Source: G963677485 sp942492855 (lineage in GTDB: Bacteria; Armatimonadota; HRBIN16). Taken from it: a DNA stretch of 64,000 nucleotides. Of the stretch, positions 53,955 to 61,460 are shown piece after piece. The DNA lies in assembly GCA_942492855.1 (NCBI GenBank), contig OW818647.1, positions 3,782,001 to 3,846,000 of the forward strand, given 5' to 3'. Numbering within the stretch: the first letter of the stretch is position 1; every line of letters begins with the position of its first letter. The notes below the pieces were generated by a model. That model saw nothing but the letters and a program-made list of their open reading frames with translations, ran no database searches and was not told where the DNA came from. Both the position numbers and the translations under genes were made by a program.

Positions 53955-55265
53955 CTACGTAAGCCAATCGGCATCAGCTCCGGCTGAGGCTGATGTCACG
54001 AATACCCGTTTGGCGAACTCGTCATCTGGCAGATGGCTATAAAAGCTGCCTCGGAGGCTAGCAACCAGCTTCTCAGCCTGATCGGCCGCGACCAGGGAGA
54101 CGGTGCAGCCGCCAAAACCGGCTCCCGTCAGACGGGCTCCAGAGGCACCGAACGACCGAAGCAGACCCACCAACTTATCGAGCTCTTGACAGCTTATCTC
54201 GTAGTCCTCGGCGCAACTGCGGTGAGATTCGTTCATCAACGAGCCCATAGCGTCAATATCGCCACTCTGCATTGCTTCGCAGGCCTGTTGCACACGGAGT
54301 CCTTCGGTGAGTACATGCCTGGCGCGCCGCTTGGGTTGGAAGCTGCTGCAGCCGTCTGAGATGAGTTGCTGTAGTTCGCCAGCCGATAGTCCAATGACTT
54401 CGGCACATTGCTCCAGGGTGAGGATACCATCAGGTAGTTGCGCCAACAGCTCCGGCCAGTCCTGGCGGTCACGAAGAAGGTCGCCCAGCGAAGCATATAT
54501 CTTACCTGCGAGCTTGCTAAGCATACGCACCGAGATCCGGCATTCCGCCACGCGGGAGTTGTATGCGTCGCGTGCTGCTCCCGATTTCTCGGCGACGACC
54601 ATGCTGTGAGCCACCACAAACCGCCAGTCCTCGGGTATCCGGTAGGGCTGAGTTCGCAACGGATTGAAGTTAATGCACAACGCATGGTTCTTTAACGACA
54701 GCAAGCTGGCGGCCTGATCCATCCCGCCGCCGCGGGTGCCCACATACTGCTCACCTTCAGAGCATAGACCGGCCAACTGCTCATGGCTAATCTCCAGGCC
54801 ATTCAGTTTCGCCATGGCGAGGGCCATCACCACCACGGTGGCGGATGAGCTGCTGAGGCCTGCACCCTCGGGCACATCGCCAGAAACACAGATATTGGCG
54901 CCTTTTAGAGGCAGGCGTTCAGGCGCATGTTGAGCACACCAAATCCAGATCGCCTGACACGCCGCCTTGAGGTAGTTGCCCCAGTCGCCTGCCGTGTATG
55001 AAGGGATATCGGCGGCGAGTTCAAACTGCCGTTCGCCATACTTCGGGTTGGTGTTCATGGCGGTGATGGTCGGCTGCTCCACAGGAGCGGCGATGAGGCA
55101 TATCTGCTGCTCCGTGGCGATGGGTAGCACAGGCAGGTTGTTGTAGTCGGTGTGCTCACCGATGATATTGACTCGTCCTGGGGCGTAGGCCTCCAGCAAC
55201 TGCTCTGAACCGCCAAAACGGGCTGTGTACGCCTGTCGGGCGGTTTCTGCCAAAATCTTACTCAT
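53955..55265 (-). CDS. galK: Galactokinase
   Basis: GHMP kinase that phosphorylates galactose at C1, 436 residues. The galactokinase signature GRVNIIGEHTDYNNLPVLPI (~30-49), the phosphate loop VPEGAGLSSSSATVVVMAL (~130-148) and the C-terminal GAGFGGCTVSLV (~381-392) are intact. The ATG overlaps the stop of the upstream sugar nucleotidyltransferase by 4 nt, so the kinase and nucleotidyltransferase are coupled. No galT or galE is nearby, which suggests galactose-1-phosphate or a related sugar phosphate may be activated by the partner enzyme instead. Confidence 0.93.
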   Translation of the reverse strand: MSKILAETARQAYTARFGGSEQLLEAYAPGRVNIIGEHTDYNNLPVLPIATEQQICLIAAPVEQPTITAMNTNPKYGERQFELAADIPSYTAGDWGNYLKAACQAIWIWCAQHAPERLPLKGANICVSGDVPEGAGLSSSSATVVVMALAMAKLNGLEISHEQLAGLCSEGEQYVGTRGGGMDQAASLLSLKNHALCINFNPLRTQPYRIPEDWRFVVAHSMVVAEKSGAARDAYNSRVAECRISVRMLSKLAGKIYASLGDLLRDRQDWPELLAQLPDGILTLEQCAEVIGLSAGELQQLISDGCSSFQPKRRARHVLTEGLRVQQACEAMQSGDIDAMGSLMNESHRSCAEDYEISCQELDKLVGLLRSFGASGARLTGAGFGGCTVSLVAADQAEKLVASLRGSFYSHLPDDEFAKRVFVTSASAGADADWLT

Positions 55266-55993
55266 AATGTGCCCTCAGTCAGCTTGCGCTCTGCTGTGGC
55301 CAGGTCTTCCGGTGTGCCGATATCTAGCCAGGGTGCGTCTTCCATGCGCACCGCGGCCACAGGCAGACCGTCTGCGATCATCATATTCACGGCGTCAGGA
55401 AGCTCATACTCGCCGCGAGGGGAGGGTGTCAGACGGCGCAGGTGCTCAAAAATGGTAGGTTGGAATGCGAAGATACCGGCATTCATCCAGTGCGAAGGGA
55501 TGGTGCCTTGTTTGGGCTTTTCGATGATCTGCTGTACCATGTCGTCATCGTCAATCAGCACCGCGGCACCTTTATAGGGGTCATCGACCCACTTGAGGGC
55601 GGTGACGGCTTGGCAGTCGCCACGGTTGATGCGTTCGATCATCTTCGCGTAGAGGTCATCGGAGGTCAGGATATCGCCAAAGGTCATCACGAAGGGCGAA
55701 CCAGCTACCAGCTCCTCCGCCGACTGCAAAGCCGCGCCTGTACCGTGAACATCGGGCTGAGTGGCGTATTTGATGTCAAGACCGAGCTGTGAACCGTCGC
55801 CGAAGTGCGACTTTATCGCCTCCGCGAGGTATCGCACGACGATGATGAACTCCTGGCAGCCGTGCCGGGCGATCCGCTTGATGATGTGCTGCATGACAGG
55901 CTCACCGACCAGTGGAAGCATGGGTTTGGGCGTGGTCTGTGTGAGCACCCCCAGCCGGGTGCCTTTACCGGCCGCAAGAATGACGCATTTCAT
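55262..55993 (-). CDS. Sugar-1-phosphate nucleotidyltransferase
   Basis: 243 residues with the nucleotidyltransferase signature VILAAGKGTRLGVLTQTTPK (~3-22), then PMLPLVGEPVMQHIIKRI, MTFGDILTSDD, a central KWVDDPYKGAAVLIDDDD region and PWLDIGTPEDLATAE at the C-terminus. It belongs with RmlA/GalU/mannose-1-phosphate guanylyltransferase-like enzymes, and the exact sugar and nucleotide cannot be told. ATG 55993 has GGAG nine bases upstream; a TTG 15 nt earlier lacks one. The stop overlaps galK. Confidence 0.88.
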   Translation of the reverse strand: MKCVILAAGKGTRLGVLTQTTPKPMLPLVGEPVMQHIIKRIARHGCQEFIIVVRYLAEAIKSHFGDGSQLGLDIKYATQPDVHGTGAALQSAEELVAGSPFVMTFGDILTSDDLYAKMIERINRGDCQAVTALKWVDDPYKGAAVLIDDDDMVQQIIEKPKQGTIPSHWMNAGIFAFQPTIFEHLRRLTPSPRGEYELPDAVNMMIADGLPVAAVRMEDAPWLDIGTPEDLATAERKLTEGTL

Positions 55994-56174
55994 ATAGTTG
56001 GACTCCAAATAACAATAATACCGATGCTCTTGTTTGATACCACAGATCAGCAGATATTTCCATGTGTCATGCTGCTGCCAACGCTGCGTTCATATTTAGG
56101 TTCAATCCGAGACACTCCATAACAATATTGCCACTCTTCGTACGGCTTAAGATAAAAGGGAACGAAGTAAGCCG

Positions 56175-56888
56175 TTATACCGTCCTCGCGCAGCGAAAGC
56201 CGTGGCCGCTGCCACGGTATGCAGGTTCGTGGTAGCAGCGGAAAGTGCAACGGAAGTAATCGCTGCTGCTGCCGTACCATGAACCCCCAAACAACGCACG
56301 ATCAGAATGCGATTCCTTTGCGGGCCCATCCGCGCACCACTCCCATACGTTTCCGCACATGTTATACAACCCCCAGGGGCTGCAACCCTCCGGGTAGGCC
56401 CACACACTGCATGTCTGTTCGTCGCCCTTGTTTGAACCATTTCGGCACTTTACTCCACTCAACCAATCATTACCCCAGGGGTATTCCCTGCCGTCCACAC
56501 CCCGTGCACCTTTTACCCACTCCAATTCACTCGGCAGCCGAAGCCCCGCCCATGCACAATAGGCCTGCGCGTCGTCCCAGCTCACGCACACTACCGGGTG
56601 ATCCGCCTTCTCAGCCGGAAAGGAGTTCCCGATCCAGACAGGAGTGCCGTAGTCTGCCATATCCGGTGGACGATGGCCTTTCGCATCAACAAAACGCTTA
56701 TATTGAGCGTTCGTCACCGGATGCATCGCCAAGTAATACGCGGGCAGACATATAAGGGATTCCGCATTACTTTGGTCACCACCGGGACCTCCGGCCAAGA
56801 ACACGCCCGCAGGTATCAGCATGAGACGCGTGCCGTCCTTCTCGTTAACAAACTCATTACTACTGTATGAAGGCGATACCTTGTTCAC
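56175..56888 (-). CDS. SUMF1/formylglycine-generating-enzyme-like protein, non-canonical
   Basis: 237 residues. The family fold is clear: MLIPAGVFLAGG, YLAMHPVTNAQYKRFVDAKG, HPVVCVSWDDAQAYCAWAGL, RLPSELEWVKGARG, WGLYNMCGNVWEWCADG, LFGGSWYGSS and GHGFRCARTV at the end. The Cys pair of true formylglycine-generating enzymes (CxxxxC) is not present; the segment reads DYFRCTFRCYHEP. No sulfatase is in the window, so sulfatase activation is doubtful, and a role as an unrelated SUMF1-domain enzyme or binding protein is likelier. The GTG at 56888 is chosen because GGAGG lies seven bases upstream; an ATG at 56924 has none. Confidence 0.82.
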   Translation of the reverse strand: MNKVSPSYSSNEFVNEKDGTRLMLIPAGVFLAGGPGGDQSNAESLICLPAYYLAMHPVTNAQYKRFVDAKGHRPPDMADYGTPVWIGNSFPAEKADHPVVCVSWDDAQAYCAWAGLRLPSELEWVKGARGVDGREYPWGNDWLSGVKCRNGSNKGDEQTCSVWAYPEGCSPWGLYNMCGNVWEWCADGPAKESHSDRALFGGSWYGSSSDYFRCTFRCYHEPAYRGSGHGFRCARTV

Positions 56889-57031
56889 TTTTCGGCCTCC
56901 GATCCTGTGATTCTGGGAGTTCATATATATACAGCCTTAGGTTGTCTACCTTGCGTGGTGTTGATGTGTTCGCCAATCGTCGGTAAATTCTTAGTATATT
57001 CCGATGATACCAACCTGGTGCCCAACAAAAA

Positions 57032-57055
57032 AGGGGCCGCTTGTGGGCGGCCCCT
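57032..57055 (-). terminator. Intrinsic terminator of the first ammonium transporter
   Basis: 9-bp stem AGGGGCCGC/GCGGCCCCT (57032-57040, 57047-57055) with a 6-nt loop, followed on the minus strand by an uninterrupted T-run. It begins 24 bp after the stop codon. Confidence 0.85.
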
Positions 57056-57078
57056 CGGAACTGAATAGCGCGTAACCG

Positions 57079-58404
57079 TTAGTCCTCGTGGAGCATGTGG
57101 TAGCCAAGCTCACCGTGCTGGGTGATGTCAAGGCCTTCACGCTCATCGGTGTCCTTCACTCGTAAGCCGGTAATCAGCTTGCAGATGCCAAGGATGATCA
57201 GCGTCATCACCACGGCATATGCGATGGTAACCACGATGGCTATGATCTGGGCGACCATCAGCTTGGATCCACCGCCGAGTGCTAGACCCTGGTGAGTAAC
57301 AGCCGCGTTCACCGCGGTGCTTGCAAACACACCTGTCAGAAGCGCTCCAGTGGTTCCGCCCACGCCGTGTACGCCGAAGGCGTCCAGTGCGTCATCGTAA
57401 CCCAGTTTGCTCTTCGCATTGACGGCGATGTAACAAACCACGCCCACGATCAGGCCGATCGCTATGGAAGCCATCGGTGTGACAAAACCAGAAGCGGGGG
57501 TGATGGCCACTAAACCGGCCACGGCGCCCGATACCGCACCCAATGCACTGGGCTTCTGTCGGTGTATCCATTCAGCCGCGATCCATCCTATGGTTGCACA
57601 GGCTGCGGAGATGTGGGTGACCACCATGGCATTGGCTGCTAAACCGGTTGAGCCTAACGCTCCGCCTCCGTTAAAGCCGAACCATCCGAACCATAGAAGG
57701 GCTCCACCGGTAAGACACATTGTCAGGTTGTTGGGGAAGAAGGCCTCTTTTCCATAGCCTTTCCTCTTTCCAATGACCAGTGCGGCGACTAATGCGGATA
57801 CGCCGCTGCTGATATGCACAACCGTGCCTCCAGCGAAGTCCAGCGCGCCGAGCTTGAAAAGCCAGCCGTCTGCGTTCCACACCCAGTGGGCCAGTGGAGC
57901 GTATACCACCGTGTTCCACAGGAAGCAAAACAGCACAAACGCGCTGAATTTCATTCGTTCAGCCACGGCACCAGCGATCAACGCAGGGGTGATGACTGCG
58001 AACATCATCTGGTAAGCCATGAACACTATTTGGGGCACAGTCGTGCCGTATGTGGCGCTTGGCTCTTGTCCTACACCTCTCAGGAAGGCGAAGTCCATGT
58101 TACCGACGAAACCACCGATGCTGGGTCCAAATGCGGTGGAGTAGCCAAACAAAACCCATTGAAGGGTTGCCACTGCCAGCGCTGCGAAGCAGTACATGAA
58201 TATGCTCAGCACATTCTTACGTCGGACAAGACCTCCATAGAAGAGAGCCAGCCCTGGTGTCATGAGCATGACCAGCGCGGTGCAGAGCAGCATCCACGCA
58301 GTGTCTCCTGTGTCGGCTTTGGGGGCATCTGCCGCGAAGGCGGGCAGTGATGCGATAAGCGAAGTTATCGCGAGAGTGATAGCGAGTGTTGTGTTCTTGC
58401 GCAC
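57079..58404 (-). CDS. amtB: Ammonium transporter, copy 1
   Basis: Amt/Rh-family channel that conducts ammonium across the inner membrane, 441 residues. A signal peptide (~1-25) is followed by 11 transmembrane helices. Amt landmarks: GDTAWMLLCTALVMLMTPGL (~32-51), ALFYGGLVRRKNVLS, GAVAERMKFSAF, DFAGGTVVHISSG with the first pore His, and DALDAFGVHGVGGTTGALL with the second. It ends EREGLDITQHGELGYHMLHE, the PII-interacting style of tail. The GTG start has GGAGG eight bases upstream. It lies downstream of a paralogue in the same direction but has its own promoter and leader. Confidence 0.95.
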   Translation of the reverse strand: MRKNTTLAITLAITSLIASLPAFAADAPKADTGDTAWMLLCTALVMLMTPGLALFYGGLVRRKNVLSIFMYCFAALAVATLQWVLFGYSTAFGPSIGGFVGNMDFAFLRGVGQEPSATYGTTVPQIVFMAYQMMFAVITPALIAGAVAERMKFSAFVLFCFLWNTVVYAPLAHWVWNADGWLFKLGALDFAGGTVVHISSGVSALVAALVIGKRKGYGKEAFFPNNLTMCLTGGALLWFGWFGFNGGGALGSTGLAANAMVVTHISAACATIGWIAAEWIHRQKPSALGAVSGAVAGLVAITPASGFVTPMASIAIGLIVGVVCYIAVNAKSKLGYDDALDAFGVHGVGGTTGALLTGVFASTAVNAAVTHQGLALGGGSKLMVAQIIAIVVTIAYAVVMTLIILGICKLITGLRVKDTDEREGLDITQHGELGYHMLHED

Positions 58405-58554
58405 GTGTTTATCCTCCGGTATTGTACGGAGACAAGCCAGCCGCGTCTTCAGGGTGGATTGCCCGTGAGAGTGTTTGGGCTTAAATACGTAGCCCAGAGA
58501 ACCTGCGGTGGTGCGCTGTTAAGCAGGCTCGTCTTAGGCGCCTGCTCATTCATT
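58405..58554 (-). promoter_or_regulatory. Structured leader of amtB copy 1
   Basis: ~150-nt 5' region. Hairpin 1 is TGGGCT/AGCCCA (58476-58481 with 58491-58496). Hairpin 2 is CCAGCC/GGGTGG (58437-58442 with 58452-58457; one mismatch). A GCAGGC/GCCTGC stem lies nearer the 5' end. The same two hairpins and linkers (GCCCAAAC, GACAAGCCA) occur in the leader of copy 2. Confidence 0.5.
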
Positions 58555-58560
58555 ACTAAA

Positions 58561-58569
58561 ATTATACCA
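58561..58569 (-). promoter_or_regulatory. Extended -10 promoter of amtB copy 1
   Basis: Minus strand TGGTATAAT, perfect extended -10; no good -35. The predicted start near 58554 gives the ~150-nt leader. Confidence 0.6.
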
Positions 58570-58626
58570 AATAATGAGGCGATAACGCGGAATATGAAGC
58601 TCGGAAATGTAGATATGTATCGCATC

Positions 58627-58666
58627 ATGCTGCTCCAGGCGGCTAGTACACCGCCCAGAGCAGCAT
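58627..58666 (-). terminator. Hairpin downstream of amtB copy 2
   Basis: ATGCTGCT (58627-58634) pairs with AGCAGCAT (58659-58666), and GGCGG/CCGCC pairs inside. It starts 12 bp after the stop of copy 2 and lies upstream of the promoter of copy 1. No U-tract. Confidence 0.55.
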
Positions 58667-58678
58667 TCGATATGGTGT

Positions 58679-60004
58679 TTACTCCTCGTGGAGCATGTGG
58701 TAGCCGAGTTCACCGTGCTGGGTGATGTCAAGACCTTCCTGCTCGTCACTCTCTTTGACCCTCAGGCCGGTGGTCAGTTTCAGAACAGCGAGTATGATGG
58801 CTGTCACCCCAGCCGCATAGATGATGGTCACGATGACCGCTTGAAGCTGTGACACCAACAATGAGCTATTTCCACCCATGGCCAGCCCCACATACACCAC
58901 GGCAGGGTTCACCGCGCTGGTCGCAAACACACCGGCCATCAGAGCACCGGTGGCTCCGCCCACACCGTGGACGCCGAAGGCGTCGAGGGCATCGTCATAG
59001 CCCAGCTTCACTTTGGCATTCACGGCAAGATAGCATACTAACCCCAGGATGGCACCTATGAGCATAGCCGCCGTTGGGCTGACATACCCAGAGACGGGTG
59101 TGATGCCGGCCAGTCCGGCCACCGCGCCTGATACTGCGCCAAGGGCGCTAGGCTTCTGACGCTGTATCCACTCAATGGCGATCCAGCTAATGCAGGCGCT
59201 TGCTGCAGCCACATGCGTGACCATGAATGCGTTGCAGGCCAAGCCTCCAGAGGTCAGCGCGCTGCCTCCGTTGAAGCCGAACCATCCGAACCAAAGCAGC
59301 GCACCGCCGGTAAGGCACATAGTGAGGTTGTTGGGGAAGAAGGACTCTTTGCCGTAACCTCGCCGTTTGCCCACGATGTAGGCCGCCACCAGCGCAGATA
59401 CTCCACTGGTGATGTGTACGACGATCCCTCCGGCGAAGTCGATGGCTCCCTGCTTGGCCAGCCAGCCGTCGACGTTCCACATCCAGTGGGCTACTGGAGC
59501 GTATACAACCGTGTTCCACAGGAAGCAGAACACCAGGAATGCGGAGAATTTCATGCGTTCGGCCACCGCACCGGCGATCAAGCCTGGTGTGATTACGGCG
59601 AACATCATCTGGTAGGCCACGAAGATAACCTGAGGCACGGTGCTGGCGTATATGGGGCTGGGTGTCTGGCCCACGCCTCGCAGGAAAGCGAAGTCCATAT
59701 TGCCGATGAAGCCGCCAATAGATGGGCCGAATACCTCCGAGTATCCGATCGTCACCCATTGGATAGTGGCTACCGCCAGGGCGGCGAAGCAGTACATAAA
59801 GATGCTGAGCACGTTCTTACGGCGGACCAGCCCTCCATAGAAAAGAGCCAATCCAGGTGTCATGAGCATGACAAGAGCGGTGGAAAGTAGCATCCAGGCG
59901 GTGTCGCCGGAATCCACCTTGAGTGCCTCTGCGGCGTGAGCCGGAGTTGCGGCGATGAGTATTAACATCACCATTGAAATCGGGAACTTTGCGTAGTTGC
60001 GCAC
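58679..60004 (-). CDS. amtB: Ammonium transporter, copy 2
   Basis: Paralogue of copy 1, 441 residues, highly similar along its length with the same landmarks: DSGDTAWMLLSTALVMLMTP, ALFYGGLVRRKNVLS, GAVAERMKFSAF, DFAGGIVVHITSG and DAFGVHGVGGATGALM. The tail is QEGLDITQHGELGYHMLHEE. A signal peptide ends near AHAAEA. The GTG at 60004 is preferred over a TTG/ATG further up because GAGGA lies seven bases upstream and the start aligns with copy 1 (both begin Met-Arg). It has its own extended -10 promoter and a leader similar to copy 1. Confidence 0.95.
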   Translation of the reverse strand: MRNYAKFPISMVMLILIAATPAHAAEALKVDSGDTAWMLLSTALVMLMTPGLALFYGGLVRRKNVLSIFMYCFAALAVATIQWVTIGYSEVFGPSIGGFIGNMDFAFLRGVGQTPSPIYASTVPQVIFVAYQMMFAVITPGLIAGAVAERMKFSAFLVFCFLWNTVVYAPVAHWMWNVDGWLAKQGAIDFAGGIVVHITSGVSALVAAYIVGKRRGYGKESFFPNNLTMCLTGGALLWFGWFGFNGGSALTSGGLACNAFMVTHVAAASACISWIAIEWIQRQKPSALGAVSGAVAGLAGITPVSGYVSPTAAMLIGAILGLVCYLAVNAKVKLGYDDALDAFGVHGVGGATGALMAGVFATSAVNPAVVYVGLAMGGNSSLLVSQLQAVIVTIIYAAGVTAIILAVLKLTTGLRVKESDEQEGLDITQHGELGYHMLHEE

Positions 60005-60151
60005 GTGTCTGTCCTCTATACATTGACGGGGACAAGCCAACCGCATCTGTGGGGGTGGTTGCCGGTATGGTGCGTTTGGGCGGGGAGACTTTGCCCAGCG
60101 GCTGCAGCTTTGCGCAGGGAAGAAACTGAGGCGTCATAGACCACAGTTTGC
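60005..60151 (-). promoter_or_regulatory. Structured leader of amtB copy 2
   Basis: ~147-nt leader. Hairpin 1 is TGGGC/GCCCA (60077-60081 with 60093-60097). Hairpin 2 is CCAACC/GGGTGG (60037-60042 with 60053-60058; one mismatch). Between them lie the linkers shared with copy 1. The sequence outside the hairpins has diverged more than the stems. Confidence 0.5.
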
Positions 60152-60157
60152 CGATAG

Positions 60158-60166
60158 ATTATAACA
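60158..60166 (-). promoter_or_regulatory. Extended -10 promoter of amtB copy 2
   Basis: Minus strand TGTTATAAT, extended -10 with weak -35. The predicted start is near 60151. Confidence 0.6.
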
Positions 60167-60189
60167 TGCCAGGGCTTGTGTTAGCAGAG

Positions 60190-60481
60190 GATTTGAAAAA
60201 TGGGGGTGCCTACTCAGCCATTAGCGACGGGTTCCATCAATCTGCAAAAGCAGGCCTCGTCACCCGTCGCTAATCAGTTGGCTGTCCGCTGAAGCGGACG
60301 CATTCCGGACGCCCCCTGCGACCGCTTGCGGGCTGCGAATAAACAGGCATGCGGTGAGGGAACCCCGTCACGGACGCCTGTCCGTGGGGTGACCAAACCC
60401 GTGGCAGCGGGGTTGATCACTTGCGATCTACACCGCCAGCCCAAGTGTGATGGGTTTGGCTATCCGCCAGACCTGCGCGGT
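60190..60481. repeat. Cluster of palindromes between amtB copy 2 and the YdjC-like gene
   Basis: Three clear stems. ATTAGCGACGGGT (60220-60232) pairs with 60262-60274. GTCCGC/GCGGAC (60284-60289 with 60294-60299) has a TGAA loop. CACGGAC/GTCCGTG (60369-60375 with 60380-60386) has a GCCT loop and flanking CCCC/GGGG. No gene is seen. Some may terminate the YdjC-like transcript, which ends at 60482. Confidence 0.65.
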
Positions 60482-61354
60482 CTACAGGCTGCGCTGAAGT
60501 GTGCGCAGCGGCAGGTAACTGATCAACTTTATGTTGTTTCGGCGTAGGATATTGCCGATCTCTGGATCGGTGGAGAAGAGCCGGAATTCGGTGGAGCGGT
60601 CGCGCCAGCTTCCTGTAATCGCCTGAACCTCATCGGTGGGCACCGATGGGTGAATGTAGAGTTCCGTCACGCCTGGCTGGAGGTGGTTTAGTATGCGCCG
60701 CCAGTAGACTTCAATATCTTCTCCGTTAGCGCGGTCGCCATGAATCAAATAGTCGGGGAAAACCAGACCCATCTCAGCGGCCAGCTTGCGGATATCGCTC
60801 ATGCCGAACTTGTCTAGCAGTGATTGGCTGGGCATCCGTATTGGCACGTTCAGGTCTTTTGCGACTTGCATATGAGCCTGCCACAACGGCAGACTGTAGC
60901 ACAGAGCACCCATATGACTGTCTACATGGCTGATATCAATGCCGTTGCTGAGGGCTCTTGCCACCTGCGCTTTGGCCTCGGCTAGGGCGGCCTTTGGTGT
61001 GGCATTGGCCATGAAACTGACCACATCACTGAACAAGTAGCCTTTGGGGTCGACCAAACTTTTGAACTCGTCGCCGATACCCACTGGTCCCCACCGGTAA
61101 CTGCCCCATTCGCTGGTGTGCGTCAGATGAACCCCAAAGGAGGCCTGTGTAGAGCGGCGCGCATAGTCTGCCATCTCGGAAAACCATGGACATGGGGCCA
61201 TCAACGTAGTACTAGTCACACGGCCTTGCTCAATGCACCGCTTAACCGCCGCATTCGCAGCGTGGCACATACCAGCATCATCGGCGTTGACGATCAGAAG
61301 TTTGGTGGAGGGAGCGTAGCCTAGTTTTACATTGAGTGCGCGTGTGTCTATCAT
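60482..61354 (-). CDS. YdjC/ChbG-family carbohydrate deacetylase
   Basis: 290 residues. LLIVNADDAGMCHAANAAVK (~18-37) is the YdjC N-terminus with the metal-binding Asp pair. FGVHLTHTSEW and GIDISHVDSHMGALCYSLPL hold the conserved His residues, and TELYIHPSVPTDE the C-terminal His. ChbG removes one acetyl group from chitobiose; related proteins act on other N-acetylated sugars. ATG 61354 lies only seven bases past a perfect -10, with no ribosome binding site, so the transcript is probably leaderless. Divergent from miaA. Confidence 0.88.
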   Translation of the reverse strand: MIDTRALNVKLGYAPSTKLLIVNADDAGMCHAANAAVKRCIEQGRVTSTTLMAPCPWFSEMADYARRSTQASFGVHLTHTSEWGSYRWGPVGIGDEFKSLVDPKGYLFSDVVSFMANATPKAALAEAKAQVARALSNGIDISHVDSHMGALCYSLPLWQAHMQVAKDLNVPIRMPSQSLLDKFGMSDIRKLAAEMGLVFPDYLIHGDRANGEDIEVYWRRILNHLQPGVTELYIHPSVPTDEVQAITGSWRDRSTEFRLFSTDPEIGNILRRNNIKLISYLPLRTLQRSL

Positions 61355-61361
61355 GTATAGA

Positions 61362-61370
61362 ATTATAGCA
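61362..61370 (-). promoter_or_regulatory. Extended -10 promoter giving a leaderless YdjC-like mRNA
   Basis: Minus strand TGCTATAAT. The last T is 8 bases before the A of the ATG at 61354, so the transcription start falls at or next to the start codon. Confidence 0.6.
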
Positions 61371-61460
61371 TAAATGGGGCATTGAATAGCACAGTCCTGA
61401 ACGGGTAACATGATATCGTGGCTGTATATATAACTGTGACTCATATTGTGTCATCCAGGC

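Noticed and set aside
58405..60151. Known glutamine riboswitch (glnA or Downstream-peptide motif) in the amtB leaders
   Set aside because: I do not see their conserved core sequences in either leader; the two hairpins shared by the amtB leaders are different. Kept as an unassigned structured leader.
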